Of a DNA stretch of 64,000 nucleotides, positions 8,377-17,117 are shown piece by piece. Source of the stretch: Methanohalobium evestigatum Z-7303 (GTDB lineage Archaea > Halobacteriota > Methanosarcinia > Methanosarcinales > Methanosarcinaceae); assembly GCF_000196655.1 (NCBI RefSeq), contig NC_014253.1, positions 682,001 to 746,000 of the forward strand. Reading direction: 5' to 3'. Both the position numbers and the translations under genes were made by a program. Positions within the stretch are counted from its first letter, which is position 1. Every line of letters begins with the position of its first letter. The notes under the pieces are model-generated. The model was given only the letters and a program-made list of their open reading frames with translations. It made no database searches and had not been told where the DNA came from.

Positions 8377-9318
8377 TTACTGGACACGTATCCATACAGG
8401 TTCAAATCTTCCAGAATATTTCTCACCCATATTTTCAAAAACAACCGTTGGTTTGTTTATAGAAACTATTCCAGAGGCTTCAGGAATAACCTCCCATGTT
8501 TGTTTTACGGTTTGACCAGGGGCAATTGTTCCAAAATCTAAGGTTGGGTTTTTAACTTTTAATGTATTACAATATACAGCTACAACTTTAAAATTATTAT
8601 AAGGTTTTTTGGATGGATTTTTCACCCATACATCAATTTTTGATTTTTTGCCGACTTTATTTTGAGTTGAGGGTACAAATTTCACAAATTTTGCAAGTGT
8701 TTCTTTTTGTAATGGATGGGTGTCAGAAAGGTCAACATCATTTACTTCTGAAGAATCCGAACCTTTATTTTTAGTATAAACCAAAACCCCTATAACTGAA
8801 AAGATGATTAAGATATACAAAACATAATTTGGCTCTTCATCATCTGTATCTGAAACACTGGCAGCTACGTTTTCTGATTTGTTTTCGGATAGATAATACG
8901 GTTTATTAAATGATAAATTGGTTATTATCCATCGATTATTTTTCTTTTCAAGTTTAAAATGAAAATCCTTTTCAGACGGGTTGATCCTATTGCGGTTCAA
9001 ATTAAATTCTGTTATTCTACAGTGTGCAGTAATTACTGCTTTATCGCTGTTTACAGTCTGGTCTTTTAGATTTATATTAGCTATCCCGTCTTTTACAAAA
9101 CCTTCATCACGAAATATTTGTTTCATAACTTCTGGATAGGGATATTTACCCCCCTCATAAAAAGAATGAGCGTTTTTAAAATCGGTTTTGTTCACTTTAT
9201 CCAGAAAACTTAGAATCGTCTCATTTACTGGTTTTACCTGTTTATTTTCAGAACAGCCAGATAAACAGATAGAGGCCAATATGAAAAAAATTGTTAGTAT
9301 GAAAACCCATTTTTTCAT
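8377..9318 (-). CDS. Lipoprotein with internal membrane segment
   Basis: 313 residues, function unknown. The N-terminus is a lipoprotein signal peptide with lipobox LSGC near residue 21. Residues about 30-130 look like an NTF2/DUF4878-type extracytoplasmic domain (ETILSFLDKVNKTDF, then a wet beta sheet ending NNRWIITNLSF). A transmembrane helix follows near 165-183. The remaining 110 residues are a beta-sandwich like CARDB or other Ig-fold modules (FVPSTQNKVGKKSKIDVWVKN; FGTIAPGQTVKQTWEV) that would then face the cytoplasm, an odd arrangement. AGGAGG upstream of the ATG fixes the start. It lies between the secreted EF-hand-like gene and the deacetylase gene. Confidence 0.8.
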   Translation of the reverse strand: MKKWVFILTIFFILASICLSGCSENKQVKPVNETILSFLDKVNKTDFKNAHSFYEGGKYPYPEVMKQIFRDEGFVKDGIANINLKDQTVNSDKAVITAHCRITEFNLNRNRINPSEKDFHFKLEKKNNRWIITNLSFNKPYYLSENKSENVAASVSDTDDEEPNYVLYILIIFSVIGVLVYTKNKGSDSSEVNDVDLSDTHPLQKETLAKFVKFVPSTQNKVGKKSKIDVWVKNPSKKPYNNFKVVAVYCNTLKVKNPTLDFGTIAPGQTVKQTWEVIPEASGIVSINKPTVVFENMGEKYSGRFEPVWIRVQ

Positions 9319-9345
9319 ATAAAGCCTCCTGATGATGTCAACGGT

Positions 9346-10074
9346 TTATTCTCTGTTTCTTTGAATCATATAGGATGCAGAAGCAATCAACACCAATAAT
9401 AAAACAAATAAAGAGATTATAAAGGACATTTTTTCATAGAAAGGTTTCTTGTAAATATTTAAACTTGTAGCATAACCAAATTGTGTGGTGTTGCCAACGT
9501 TTGACCTCTGTGTAATACTTTTACCTTCAACAACTGTTCTCCCGTTTTCAGTTGAATTTTTAATATTGTCAAGACCATCAATAGTATTAAGATTTACATC
9601 TTCAGGAAGTGTTATTTCCATATTTTTTATTGAAGGATGACCCTGTATCCAGATTTTGTGATAACCTTCAGAAATTTCAGAAGGAATTGTGAATTTGATT
9701 TCAGTCATAACCCGTAATTCTTCTTTATTTATAGTCCCCACTGCATTTTCAAATTCCATGTCCAAGGATTCCATTTCAATGGAAACGTTGCCATCATCGA
9801 TGGATATGTATTCTGGATATTCTGTTTTTCTGGATTCGGTATAGTTTTCTTTGAATTTGTCAACTTCAGAACTATTTATACTGCTGTCGTTGTTAATATC
9901 CAGACCTTTCCGGATGTTTAATGCATTGTCACCGGTATATGATTCGTTGATTATGAAATTGATGTTATCCGCTTTGATATCAATATCGTTTGTATATACT
10001 GCATCTGCTGATGAATTAAACATCATGCAAGTGAATAAGAGAATAATAAATACTGTAAAGATTCGTTTTTTCAT
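9346..10074 (-). CDS. Secreted membrane-anchored protein with EF-hand/dockerin-like loop
   Basis: 242 residues. A signal peptide at residues 1-25, an extracytoplasmic beta-rich body and one C-terminal transmembrane helix (FIISLFVLLLVLIASASYMI) followed by four polar residues give a surface protein anchored by its tail. Near residues 55-75 the stretch DINNDSSINSSEVDKF has acidic and Asn residues at the calcium-binding positions of an EF-hand or dockerin loop. The ATG at 10074 (GTGATACC just upstream) is preferred over the one at 10113, because only then does the signal peptide begin at the N-terminus. Lying directly after two archaellin genes, it may act at the cell surface with the archaellum; this is inference. 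Confidence 0.72.
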   Translation of the reverse strand: MKKRIFTVFIILLFTCMMFNSSADAVYTNDIDIKADNINFIINESYTGDNALNIRKGLDINNDSSINSSEVDKFKENYTESRKTEYPEYISIDDGNVSIEMESLDMEFENAVGTINKEELRVMTEIKFTIPSEISEGYHKIWIQGHPSIKNMEITLPEDVNLNTIDGLDNIKNSTENGRTVVEGKSITQRSNVGNTTQFGYATSLNIYKKPFYEKMSFIISLFVLLLVLIASASYMIQRNRE

Positions 10075-10143
10075 GGTATCACTGGAAAAAAATGTGAAAT
10101 GTGGATTGGACAATCCACATTCTTTTTAAATCTTTATTTCATT

Positions 10144-10851
10144 TCAGGGGTACAGAGAGATTCTCTTGTCAACACCATAGGATGGTGGTGTCATGAAATC
10201 GATCTGTTTGGATGTTCCAGACTCTGGTGTCAGTGTAATGGATACTGAAGTCCTTGTATCAAGTTTCAATTCAGAATCTACTGGATTATTGGGCACGGAC
10301 ATACCATTAACCATATAAGAGGCTTTTGCTGTTGTTTCTGTAAGTGTTGAAACGTTTAATGTTACAAGGTCTCCCCTGTTCATAACAGGATTGGTTTTTG
10401 AGAAACTATTATCTTCATCTCTTATAGAATTGAGCGAAAAGTGTTCCTTTGAGTAATTCATAGTATTGGAACCATTTAATCCTGATTCATTATGCTCCAA
10501 AACATTCCTTTCATCTGAATCACTAATTGTTATTATGAGCTGACTCAAATCCATGGCAGTTGCACCAGCACTTACTCCTGTACGAATCTTGAGATAATCT
10601 ATTGTGTTTGATAAACCACTTGTGTTATTAGCTCTTATACCTTCAATCGCCTTGATATCCATATTTGAAGATACTTCGGCAGTTGCTTCCTGACCTGTGG
10701 ACTGTGCTCTCTGCTGCAGGTTGCCTGATGTCTGAATCAGTACTGCGGCTGCAACGGCTGCTACAAGTACCATTGCAATAAAGATAATCAGGGTGCCTAT
10801 TCCAACCTGACCCTGTTCATCTTTCATGAATAGATTTTTCAGTTTTTCCAT
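10144..10851 (-). CDS. flaB: Archaellin (FlaB/ArlB)
   Basis: Major filament subunit of the archaellum, 235 residues. The class III signal peptide [14 protein letters not shown] is cut by FlaK/ArlK after the Gly, before [20 protein letters not shown], the hydrophobic assembly helix. A polar segment with [13 protein letters not shown] and a beta-rich surface domain with several N-x-S/T glycosylation motifs follow. It ends in RISLYP. The neighbour at 11028 is a close tandem copy; the first 60 residues are almost identical, the surface domain diverges. GGAGG lies about eleven bases before the ATG. It has its own promoter with an upstream inverted repeat (10941-10972). Confidence 0.96.
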   Translation of the reverse strand: MEKLKNLFMKDEQGQVGIGTLIIFIAMVLVAAVAAAVLIQTSGNLQQRAQSTGQEATAEVSSNMDIKAIEGIRANNTSGLSNTIDYLKIRTGVSAGATAMDLSQLIITISDSDERNVLEHNESGLNGSNTMNYSKEHFSLNSIRDEDNSFSKTNPVMNRGDLVTLNVSTLTETTAKASYMVNGMSVPNNPVDSELKLDTRTSVSITLTPESGTSKQIDFMTPPSYGVDKRISLYP

Positions 10852-10940
10852 TTTTATACATTCCTCCGTAGATTATTCCTTATGTTAGATAAAATCCAAT
10901 ATTTTATTTGGATCTACAAATTTTATTTAATGTTTTTTTA

Positions 10941-10972
10941 ATATAAAAATAATGTGGTTTGAAATGTCAAAC
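10941..10972 (-). promoter_or_regulatory. Promoter of the second archaellin gene with upstream inverted repeat
   Basis: Read on the minus strand, the 16-bp element GTTTGACATTTCAAAC (10957-10972; half sites GTTTGA and TCAAAC) is followed after six bases by the TATA-like ATTTTTATAT (10941-10950). The same element with the same six-base spacing precedes the other archaellin gene (11844-11875). The leader to the ATG would be about 60 bases. The position just upstream of the BRE/TATA fits an activator site. The identical copy and spacing are seen directly; the regulator is unknown. Confidence 0.65.
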
Positions 10973-11027
10973 GTTAAACAAATAATTAAAAAAATAAATT
11001 AAAAAGGCTATTAACCTTTTTTAAATC

Positions 11028-11762
11028 TCAGGGATATAGTTGAATCCTTTTATCAACACCATAGGAAGGAGGTGTCATGAAATCCAACTGTTTAGTTGTA
11101 CCTGCTTCTGGTGTCATGGATATAGATACAGTAGTCCTTGTATCAAGTTCCAACCCAGACTCAGTTGTATTAGAGCTGTTTACAGTGGAAATATCAATAT
11201 CATCGATATTATTATAATCGAGAGAATCACTTGTTATCGTTGATACATTTATTTCTACTAAATCCCCGCGATTCATAACAGGATTAGATTTTGAAAAACT
11301 ACCATCTTCGTCCCTTGTAGCAGACATTGAATATTGTTCTGTTGAATTATTGTTGTTTATTATATCATAACCATCTGGTTCATATGTATCATTACCGTAA
11401 TATTTCAGAACATTTCTTTCATTCGAATCGCTGATGGTTATAACAAGTTGACTCAAGTCCATGGCTTGTGCACCAGCACTTATACCTGTGCGGATTTTTA
11501 GGTAGTCGATGTATGGTGTTAGGTTGTTATCCCCCGAATCAGCTCTTATACCTTCAATTGTCTTGATATCAAGGTTTGAAGAGACTTCAGCGGTTGCTTC
11601 CTGACCTGTGGACTGGGCTCTCTGCTGCAGGTTGCCTGATGTCTGAATCAGTACTGCGGCTGCGACAGCTGCTACAAGAACCATTGCGATGAAAATAATC
11701 AGGGTCCCGATTCCTACCTGACCCTGATCATCTTTCATGAATAGGTCTTTCAGTTTTTCCAT
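11028..11762 (-). CDS. flaB: Archaellin (FlaB/ArlB), first gene of the cluster
   Basis: Archaellum filament subunit, 244 residues, with signal peptide [14 protein letters not shown] cut before [14 protein letters not shown]. The N-terminal assembly helix, the PVMNRGDLV block and the C-terminal [11 protein letters not shown] block are nearly the same as in the neighbour at 10144, while residues about 100-200 differ and carry many Asn/Ser/Thr residues. Tandem archaellins with a shared core and variable surface are common in methanogens, where the gene order in the filament may follow gene order. The rest of the archaellum motor genes (arlC-J) are not in the window. GGAGG precedes the ATG at about eleven bases. 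Confidence 0.96.
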   Translation of the reverse strand: MEKLKDLFMKDDQGQVGIGTLIIFIAMVLVAAVAAAVLIQTSGNLQQRAQSTGQEATAEVSSNLDIKTIEGIRADSGDNNLTPYIDYLKIRTGISAGAQAMDLSQLVITISDSNERNVLKYYGNDTYEPDGYDIINNNNSTEQYSMSATRDEDGSFSKSNPVMNRGDLVEINVSTITSDSLDYNNIDDIDISTVNSSNTTESGLELDTRTTVSISMTPEAGTTKQLDFMTPPSYGVDKRIQLYP

Positions 11763-11799
11763 TTTTATACATTCCTCCGTAGTTTATTTGGATTTATAT

Positions 11800-11817
11800 G
11801 TCTAAATATATTTAGAC
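11800..11817. promoter_or_regulatory. Perfect 18-bp palindrome in the leader of the first archaellin gene
   Basis: GTCTAAATATATTTAGAC is a perfect palindrome 38 bases upstream of the ATG at 11762, downstream of the TATA-like box at 11844-11853. A further half site, AGTCTAAA, lies about ten bases farther upstream. The second archaellin gene lacks it. It could be a repressor operator or a weak mRNA hairpin; I cannot tell which. Confidence 0.45.
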
Positions 11818-11843
11818 TTATAATAAAGTCTAAAGTTTTTCTG

Positions 11844-11875
11844 ATATAAAAATTAATTGGTTTGAAATGTCAAAC
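11844..11875 (-). promoter_or_regulatory. Promoter of the first archaellin gene with upstream inverted repeat
   Basis: On the minus strand GTTTGACATTTCAAAC (11860-11875) precedes the TATA-like ATTTTTATAT (11844-11853) by six bases, exactly as at 10941-10972. The TATA-like box lies about 82 bases before the start codon. The repeated element, spacing and strand argue for a common regulator of both archaellin genes. Confidence 0.65.
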
Positions 11876-11947
11876 ATCTAACCGCAATTTTTTATTCAAA
11901 TTAAAAAAATATAAATTACATAAATTAATTAGAAAGAATTGATTAAA

Positions 11948-12676
11948 ATGAATTCAGAAATCATTTTAAATATACTCATATGTTTAGCAATAACGGTATC
12001 ATCATTTACTCTGGCATGGGTCCTGGGTAAAAATAAACTAAAGCAAAACAACAAACCATCTTTATGGTCTCTTATATCCCTTTGGTTTCTCATTGGAGTA
12101 ACCTATCTGACTATATCAATAGGTATATTTGCAGAATATTTGCAACATCAATATTTAAACACTGCGATGTTAAACCTTGGTTCAGTTTCATTTGCATTCG
12201 TTTCTGTCCCATTAGTATTTTTTATAACCTATGTAATAATCGGTGATAAAAATATTAGTTCCATTATATCATCTGTTTTTGCAATATTTAGTATACTGTA
12301 TTTGAACTATTTCCACTCAATAAATGCAGGGAATCTAGGTGCAACAGACCATAGCTCAATCATTAGCGTAAGTGGTGACCTAACCATTTATATGTATATC
12401 ATAGCCCTTTTTATAATCCCCACTTCAATGATATTGGGTTTATTGCTACTGCTATTACTGCAAAAGTTACCAAGAAGTACACATTACAAAAAAACACTTC
12501 CACTAGTCGGAATGTCATTAGTGTTTGATTTTATGATGCTGGATGTATTGACCCTTACAGAAACCATGCAATTATCAGCCAGAATATTTATAGTAGTTGG
12601 TATTGTACTGACATTCCTTGCTTACTTCCCCCCTGATTCATATCAGAAAAAAATCAGAGTAAACGATTATTCTTAA
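11948..12676 (+). CDS. Polytopic membrane protein of unknown function
   Basis: 242 residues with about seven predicted membrane helices: near 5-25, 40-60, 75-95, 100-120, 150-175, 185-205 and 210-225. Charged residues are few and lie in short loops. No catalytic motif is recognisable; a seven-helix sensor-like fold is possible. I prefer the ATG at 11948 to the in-frame TTG at 11939. The gene is divergent from the archaellin cluster across 185 bases, and the winged-helix gene that follows is 42 bases downstream, so these two may form an operon. Confidence 0.7.
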   Translation: MNSEIILNILICLAITVSSFTLAWVLGKNKLKQNNKPSLWSLISLWFLIGVTYLTISIGIFAEYLQHQYLNTAMLNLGSVSFAFVSVPLVFFITYVIIGDKNISSIISSVFAIFSILYLNYFHSINAGNLGATDHSSIISVSGDLTIYMYIIALFIIPTSMILGLLLLLLLQKLPRSTHYKKTLPLVGMSLVFDFMMLDVLTLTETMQLSARIFIVVGIVLTFLAYFPPDSYQKKIRVNDYS

Positions 12677-12718
12677 ATATTGAAGGAAAGATTTTATTTA
12701 TAGACTATGGGGGCTACA

Positions 12719-13081
12719 ATGTCAGAAGAAATTGATGTTGAATTTGAAAAAGAGGTTGCCAGTTTTTATCAGTCCCTTGGAATCAATCAGGGACCCGGCG
12801 ACCTTCAATATCGTGTTATTCTAAAAGTGTTAAAAAAAAATGATGGTAACGTTACAAGTTTTTCAGAGATAAGAAGTTACACTGACCTTTTTGCTGATAG
12901 AGGTAGTATCGGCAGTAAAATGAAAACAGTTTTCCAGCTTGAAGGGCTTGTTAACAAGGTCAAATGGGGCGGTTATACAATCACAGATAAAGGTAGAATC
13001 GCTTCAAAATTTCTGGATGAAACAACTGAATTCTATAAAGACACCAGACAATACAAAGATATCCTTGACAGGATGCCTTAA
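12719..13081 (+). CDS. Small winged-helix-like protein
   Basis: 120 residues, rich in charged residues, no membrane segment. Residues about 25-100 look like a winged helix: helices around DLQYRVILKVLKK and FSEIRSYTDLF, a recognition-like helix SIGSKMKTVFQLEGLVNKV, a wing WGGYTITDKGR, then a C-terminal helix. The arrangement of the wing (ITDKGR) is typical of archaeal regulators. The ATG at 12719 has GGGGG five bases upstream and is preferred over the one at 12707. Its target is unknown; trpC starts about 100 bases downstream and the archaellin promoters about 850 bases upstream. Confidence 0.75.
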   Translation: MSEEIDVEFEKEVASFYQSLGINQGPGDLQYRVILKVLKKNDGNVTSFSEIRSYTDLFADRGSIGSKMKTVFQLEGLVNKVKWGGYTITDKGRIASKFLDETTEFYKDTRQYKDILDRMP

Positions 13082-13142
13082 CTTTTTTATCCAAAAATCT
13101 AACTTTTTGTGCAAAGATGTTATCCCGATAAATTTATCATTA

Positions 13143-13178
13143 TGTACATTTATATACATAAAAGAACTAAAATGTACA
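13143..13178 (+). promoter_or_regulatory. trp promoter bracketed by two TGTACA boxes
   Basis: TGTACA occurs at 13143-13148 and again at 13173-13178, 30 bp apart and so on nearly the same DNA face. The TATA-like TTTATATA (13149-13156) lies directly after the first box, and the second box falls where transcription should start. TGTACA is the core of the TRP box bound by TrpY in Methanothermobacter. This suggests tryptophan-dependent repression of trpCBA. The boxes are seen directly; the regulator is inferred. Confidence 0.65.
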
Positions 13179-13185
13179 GAGGGTT

Positions 13186-13983
13186 ATGGTGCATCATATA
13201 ATTGGAAATATCATAGATTCTACTAAAAAACGGGTTGATGATTTGAAAAAAAATAACTCGTATTCTGGAATAGACAAAACCGATATTCGAAACATAGAAA
13301 CAATCATCAATGAAACGAAAAAATATTACAAAGTTCCGGTTATCGCCGAAATTAAACCTGCATCACCAAGCACATTTTATCGGGAGATATCACCGCCAGA
13401 CGCGGCATCAATTGCAAAGGAAATGGAAAAAGCCGGTGCTGCTGCAATTTCTGTATTGACAGAACCGGACTACTTTCACGGCTCAATTGACAATCTGGAC
13501 TATGTAAGAAATGAATCAACACTTCCAGTACTCCGCAAGGATTTCATAATCGATGAAACTCAGATGGATGAACAACAAACCGATCTTATACTTTTAATTG
13601 CTTCAGTTCTTGGAAACCAGCTGGAAAATTTTGTATCCACAGCGCAATCAAAAGGGATACAACCTCTTGTGGAAGTACATGACAGAAACGAACTTGAAAA
13701 AGCCCTCCAGACCTCTGCAAAAATAATCGGAATCAACAACCGCAATCTCAACACATTTGAAATTGACCTGCAAACAACATACGACCTTGCTCCAATTATA
13801 AAACAATATGACATAGAAAACAACACCAATCATATCGTAATAAGTGAGAGCGGGATAGATTCTCAAGAGGATGTTAAACAATTAATTAACTCTGGAGCGG
13901 ATGCATTGCTAATTGGCTCTTCCATCATCAAAAGTGATGATATATACAGCAAAACAAAAGAACTGGTGGAATCACTAAAATAA
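13186..13983 (+). CDS. trpC: Indole-3-glycerol-phosphate synthase
   Basis: Closes the indole ring from CdRP in tryptophan synthesis. 265 residues, one TIM barrel. Signatures are VIAEIKPASPS (catalytic Lys region), ISVLTEPDYFHGS, VLRKDFIID, PLVEVHDRNELEKAL, IIGINNRNLNTF and HIVISESGI. The first ATG at 13186 has GAGGG close upstream; a GTG follows directly. First gene of trpC-trpB-trpA. The earlier genes trpE, trpG, trpD and trpF are not nearby, so the pathway is split in this genome. Confidence 0.95.
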   Translation: MVHHIIGNIIDSTKKRVDDLKKNNSYSGIDKTDIRNIETIINETKKYYKVPVIAEIKPASPSTFYREISPPDAASIAKEMEKAGAAAISVLTEPDYFHGSIDNLDYVRNESTLPVLRKDFIIDETQMDEQQTDLILLIASVLGNQLENFVSTAQSKGIQPLVEVHDRNELEKALQTSAKIIGINNRNLNTFEIDLQTTYDLAPIIKQYDIENNTNHIVISESGIDSQEDVKQLINSGADALLIGSSIIKSDDIYSKTKELVESLK

Positions 13984-14010
13984 AAATTCAGACATAAATA
14001 AGGAATAAAT

Positions 14011-15207
14011 ATGACCAGTAAAGCTACATATGGAAAATACGGCGGGCAGTACGTTTCCGAAATGCTGTTACCCGCTATATCAGAACTTGAAAGAAAATAT
14101 GAGTATTATAAAAACAACCCTGATTTTTTGAAGGACTTGCATTACTACCTTAATGATTTTGCAGGTCGTGAGACCCCGCTTTATTTTGCCAGAAACTTAA
14201 GCGAAAAATACGGAATAAAAATCTATCTCAAACGTGAAGATCTGCTACATGGTGGCGCTCATAAAATAAACAATACACTTGGACAGGCACTGCTTGCAAG
14301 ATACATGGGAAAACACCGCATAGTAGCTGAAACCGGTGCAGGCCAACACGGCACAGCAACTGCCATGGCGGGAGCTGCATTAGGGCTTGACACAGTAGTA
14401 TATATGGGAGAAAAGGATGTGGAAAGGCAAAAAACGAATGTCTACAGGATGGAAATGCTGGGTGCAAAAGTACATCCTGTTAGTGCCGGGTCTAAAACCC
14501 TGAAAGATGCTATTAATGAGGCTCTCAGGGATTGGGTGAGTAATGTCGATAGCACTCACTACCTTATCGGGTCGGTAGTTGGTCCCCATCCGTACCCCAT
14601 GATTGTCAGGGATTTCCAGTGTGTAATCGGTAATGAAGTAAAAAAACAAATAATAGAAAAAGAAGGAAAATATCCCGATTCAATTGTCGCCTGTACCGGA
14701 GGCGGAAGCAACGCAATGGGTACATTCCACCCATTTGTCGATGATACAGGTGTAAAACTCATATCTGTTGAAGCCGGTGGAGAAAGTATGAAATCCACAA
14801 GTAAAGCGGCTCTTCATTCCGCATCACTATGTGTTGGTGAAGAAGGAATTTTACACGGTGCTAAAACCCGGATATTACAGGACAAATACGGACAGATACT
14901 GGAATCTCATTCTATTTCTGCAGGTCTGGATTATTCAGGAGTGGGTCCTGAACTTTCTTACTTGAAAGATTCAGAAAGGCTTAACACTGCTGTTGCCAGT
15001 GATAAAGAAGCAATCGATGCTTTCCACGAATTGTGTCATCTGGAAGGAATTATTCCTGCCCTTGAATCATCCCATGCCATTGCTCATGTACTGAAAAAAG
15101 CAAAAACAGGTGAACTGGGAAACATAGTGGTAATCAATCTGTCAGGCAGAGGAGATAAAGACCTTGACACTGTAATCAAAAGCAGTAAAGGAGAAGGAAA
15201 TATATGA
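14011..15207 (+). CDS. trpB: Tryptophan synthase beta chain
   Basis: PLP enzyme that condenses indole with serine; forms the alpha2-beta2 complex with TrpA. 398 residues, standard TrpB1 length. The PLP Lys lies in [14 protein letters not shown], the substrate Glu region in [13 protein letters not shown], the phosphate-binding Gly loop in [10 protein letters not shown], and NLSGRGDKD is near the end. AAGGAATAAAT precedes the ATG. The stop overlaps the trpA start by four bases (ATGA), which points to translational coupling and equal subunit amounts. Confidence 0.97.
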   Translation: MTSKATYGKYGGQYVSEMLLPAISELERKYEYYKNNPDFLKDLHYYLNDFAGRETPLYFARNLSEKYGIKIYLKREDLLHGGAHKINNTLGQALLARYMGKHRIVAETGAGQHGTATAMAGAALGLDTVVYMGEKDVERQKTNVYRMEMLGAKVHPVSAGSKTLKDAINEALRDWVSNVDSTHYLIGSVVGPHPYPMIVRDFQCVIGNEVKKQIIEKEGKYPDSIVACTGGGSNAMGTFHPFVDDTGVKLISVEAGGESMKSTSKAALHSASLCVGEEGILHGAKTRILQDKYGQILESHSISAGLDYSGVGPELSYLKDSERLNTAVASDKEAIDAFHELCHLEGIIPALESSHAIAHVLKKAKTGELGNIVVINLSGRGDKDLDTVIKSSKGEGNI

Positions 15208-16013
15208 AAATATCAGAAAAATTTGATAATTTGGATGAAAATGAAGCAGCTCTTATTTCTTATGTTTGTGCAGGAGATCCGTCACCTGATGCTACAAAAA
15301 ATATTGTCAGCTCACTTGTTAGAGGCGGAGCAGATATCATTGAGCTGGGTTTACCATTTTCAGACCCTATGGCCGATGGACCCTCTATACAGGCTGCTTC
15401 AAAAAGATCCATTGAAGCTGGAATGAACCCTGATTTGTATTTTGAGCTGGTTTCATCCATTTCTGACAAGTTCAATATACCATTTGTTTGTATGACCTAT
15501 TACAACCTTATATACAAAAGGGGTACAGAAAAATTTGTGCAGGACTGCGCACAATCAGGTATAAGTGGTGTCATAGTACCCGACCTTCCAGTTGAAGAGT
15601 CAGATGAACTTGCAAATGCCTGTCAAAAAAATGACGTGGATTTAATCCTTATAATTACACCTGTCACAGGCAAGGAAAGGACAAAAAAGATTACTGAAAA
15701 ATCTTCAGGTTTTCTTTATATTGTATCCAGACTGGGAGTTACCGGTGCACGCAGTGATATAGCCGAAAATACTGGACAACTTTTAAAAATGGTTAATTCA
15801 TCCATCCCGAAAGCAGTTGGATTTGGTATATCTACACCCGAACAGGTCAAAAATGTTGTTTTATCAGGTGCAAACGGTGTAATTGTGGGATCGGCATTTG
15901 TAAATATAATTGCATCAAATGATGACATATACAACAGGACAGAAAAATTTACAGCAGAATTGAAAAATAACTGCTACATAAATTATTCAAAAAGCTGGTC
16001 TACAAACCATTGA
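15204..16013 (+). CDS. trpA: Tryptophan synthase alpha chain
   Basis: Cleaves indole-3-glycerol phosphate to indole and glyceraldehyde-3-phosphate; the indole is channelled to TrpB. 269 residues, TIM barrel. The catalytic Glu is in [17 protein letters not shown], the Asp in [11 protein letters not shown], and the phosphate loop is in [12 protein letters not shown] and GVIVGSAFV. Its last 31 bases overlap the 3' end of the convergent ftsY gene, so the final residues (about [10 protein letters not shown]) are read from DNA that also codes for the FtsY C-terminus. The tail is longer than in typical TrpA. Confidence 0.96.
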   Translation: MKISEKFDNLDENEAALISYVCAGDPSPDATKNIVSSLVRGGADIIELGLPFSDPMADGPSIQAASKRSIEAGMNPDLYFELVSSISDKFNIPFVCMTYYNLIYKRGTEKFVQDCAQSGISGVIVPDLPVEESDELANACQKNDVDLILIITPVTGKERTKKITEKSSGFLYIVSRLGVTGARSDIAENTGQLLKMVNSSIPKAVGFGISTPEQVKNVVLSGANGVIVGSAFVNIIASNDDIYNRTEKFTAELKNNCYINYSKSWSTNH

Positions 16014-17062
16014 GGGTCAAACTTTTTCAGGTCTTCATAACCCTGACCTATACCAAGATAAAGTATGGGTTTCCCTGTTATATAAGCTATCGATATTGCT
16101 GCTCCGCCTTTAGAATCAGCATCAGCCTTTGTCAGTATTGAACCATCGATAGGAATATTATCATTAAACTGTTGTGCACGTTCAACCGCATCATTTCCTG
16201 CTACTGCTTCATCAACAAAAATTATAAGGTCGGGTGAACTTACCCTGCATACCTTTTCAAGCTGTGACATCAGATTTACATTGGTATGCATCCTTCCGGC
16301 TGTATCTGAAAGAACTACATCAATACTACGTGATTTTGCATACTGTACTGCATCATATACTACTGCTGCAGGGTCTCCCATTTCCTGGTGCTTTATCAAT
16401 TTGGTATTAATTTTATTTGCATGTGATTCTATCTGGTCAATTGCACCTGCCCTGAAAGTATCCCCTGCTGCAATCACTGTAGAATAGTTATCATTCTGGA
16501 GGAGGTTTGCCATTTTTGCTATGGTTGTGGTTTTACCAGTCCCGTTTACACCCACAAATACAATATGCACAGGTTTTTCCGCATTTTTAAGATATTCATC
16601 AAAATCAAATGTGTTTGCAGACATTATATTGTAGAGGGATTTTTTTAGGGCATCCTCAACAATTTTACCGGTATCACTTCCAATCCTCCTGCGGGTCCCC
16701 ACCAGTTCATTTTTTACAGATTCAACGATTGCTTCAGAAACCGATAGTGCAATATCATTTTCAAGTAAACCCATTTCAAGGTCCCAGAGTGTATCCTGGA
16801 TATCATCTTCATCAAGGACAAATTCCCTTTTAAAAACAAATGCTTTGGCTTTTTGACCGAAACCTGTTCCGGATTTGGAACCAGTCTCTTGTTCCAAATT
16901 GTTAGATGTTTTGCTGGGTTCTGTTTTGACAGGTTCAGGTTCACTGGTTTCTGCTGGCTGGGTATTTTGCTCTTCAACCTCAACCGCTTTTTCATCTATG
17001 GTATCTTCGGCTGATTTTTTAAAGCTGCTGAGTTTTTCTTTGAGTTTGTTGAACAATGGCAT
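15983..17062 (-). CDS. ftsY: Signal recognition particle receptor FtsY
   Basis: SRP GTPase that docks ribosome-SRP complexes at the membrane. 359 residues: a charged N-terminal A domain (residues 1-75, many Glu, Ser and Pro), the helical N domain (75-150) and the GTPase G domain. GTP motifs are GVNGTGKTTTIAKMA (G1), DTFRAGAIDQ (G2/I-box), DTAGR (G3), TKADADSKGGAA (G4) and [14 protein letters not shown] (closing loop). It runs convergently with trpA and overlaps it by 31 bp. The prefoldin gene lies upstream on the same strand. Confidence 0.96.
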   Translation of the reverse strand: MPLFNKLKEKLSSFKKSAEDTIDEKAVEVEEQNTQPAETSEPEPVKTEPSKTSNNLEQETGSKSGTGFGQKAKAFVFKREFVLDEDDIQDTLWDLEMGLLENDIALSVSEAIVESVKNELVGTRRRIGSDTGKIVEDALKKSLYNIMSANTFDFDEYLKNAEKPVHIVFVGVNGTGKTTTIAKMANLLQNDNYSTVIAAGDTFRAGAIDQIESHANKINTKLIKHQEMGDPAAVVYDAVQYAKSRSIDVVLSDTAGRMHTNVNLMSQLEKVCRVSSPDLIIFVDEAVAGNDAVERAQQFNDNIPIDGSILTKADADSKGGAAISIAYITGKPILYLGIGQGYEDLKKFDPQWFVDQLFE

Positions 17063-17117
17063 CCCCGCATGTTGATATAAAAAATTTGCAAATCCAGAAA
17101 GAAATTAAAACATTAAT

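Noticed and set aside
8377-8395. Real 19-bp overlap of the deacetylase and lipoprotein genes
   Set aside because: The ATG at 8395 has no ribosome binding site; ATGs at 8353 or 8347 follow AGGT and avoid the overlap.
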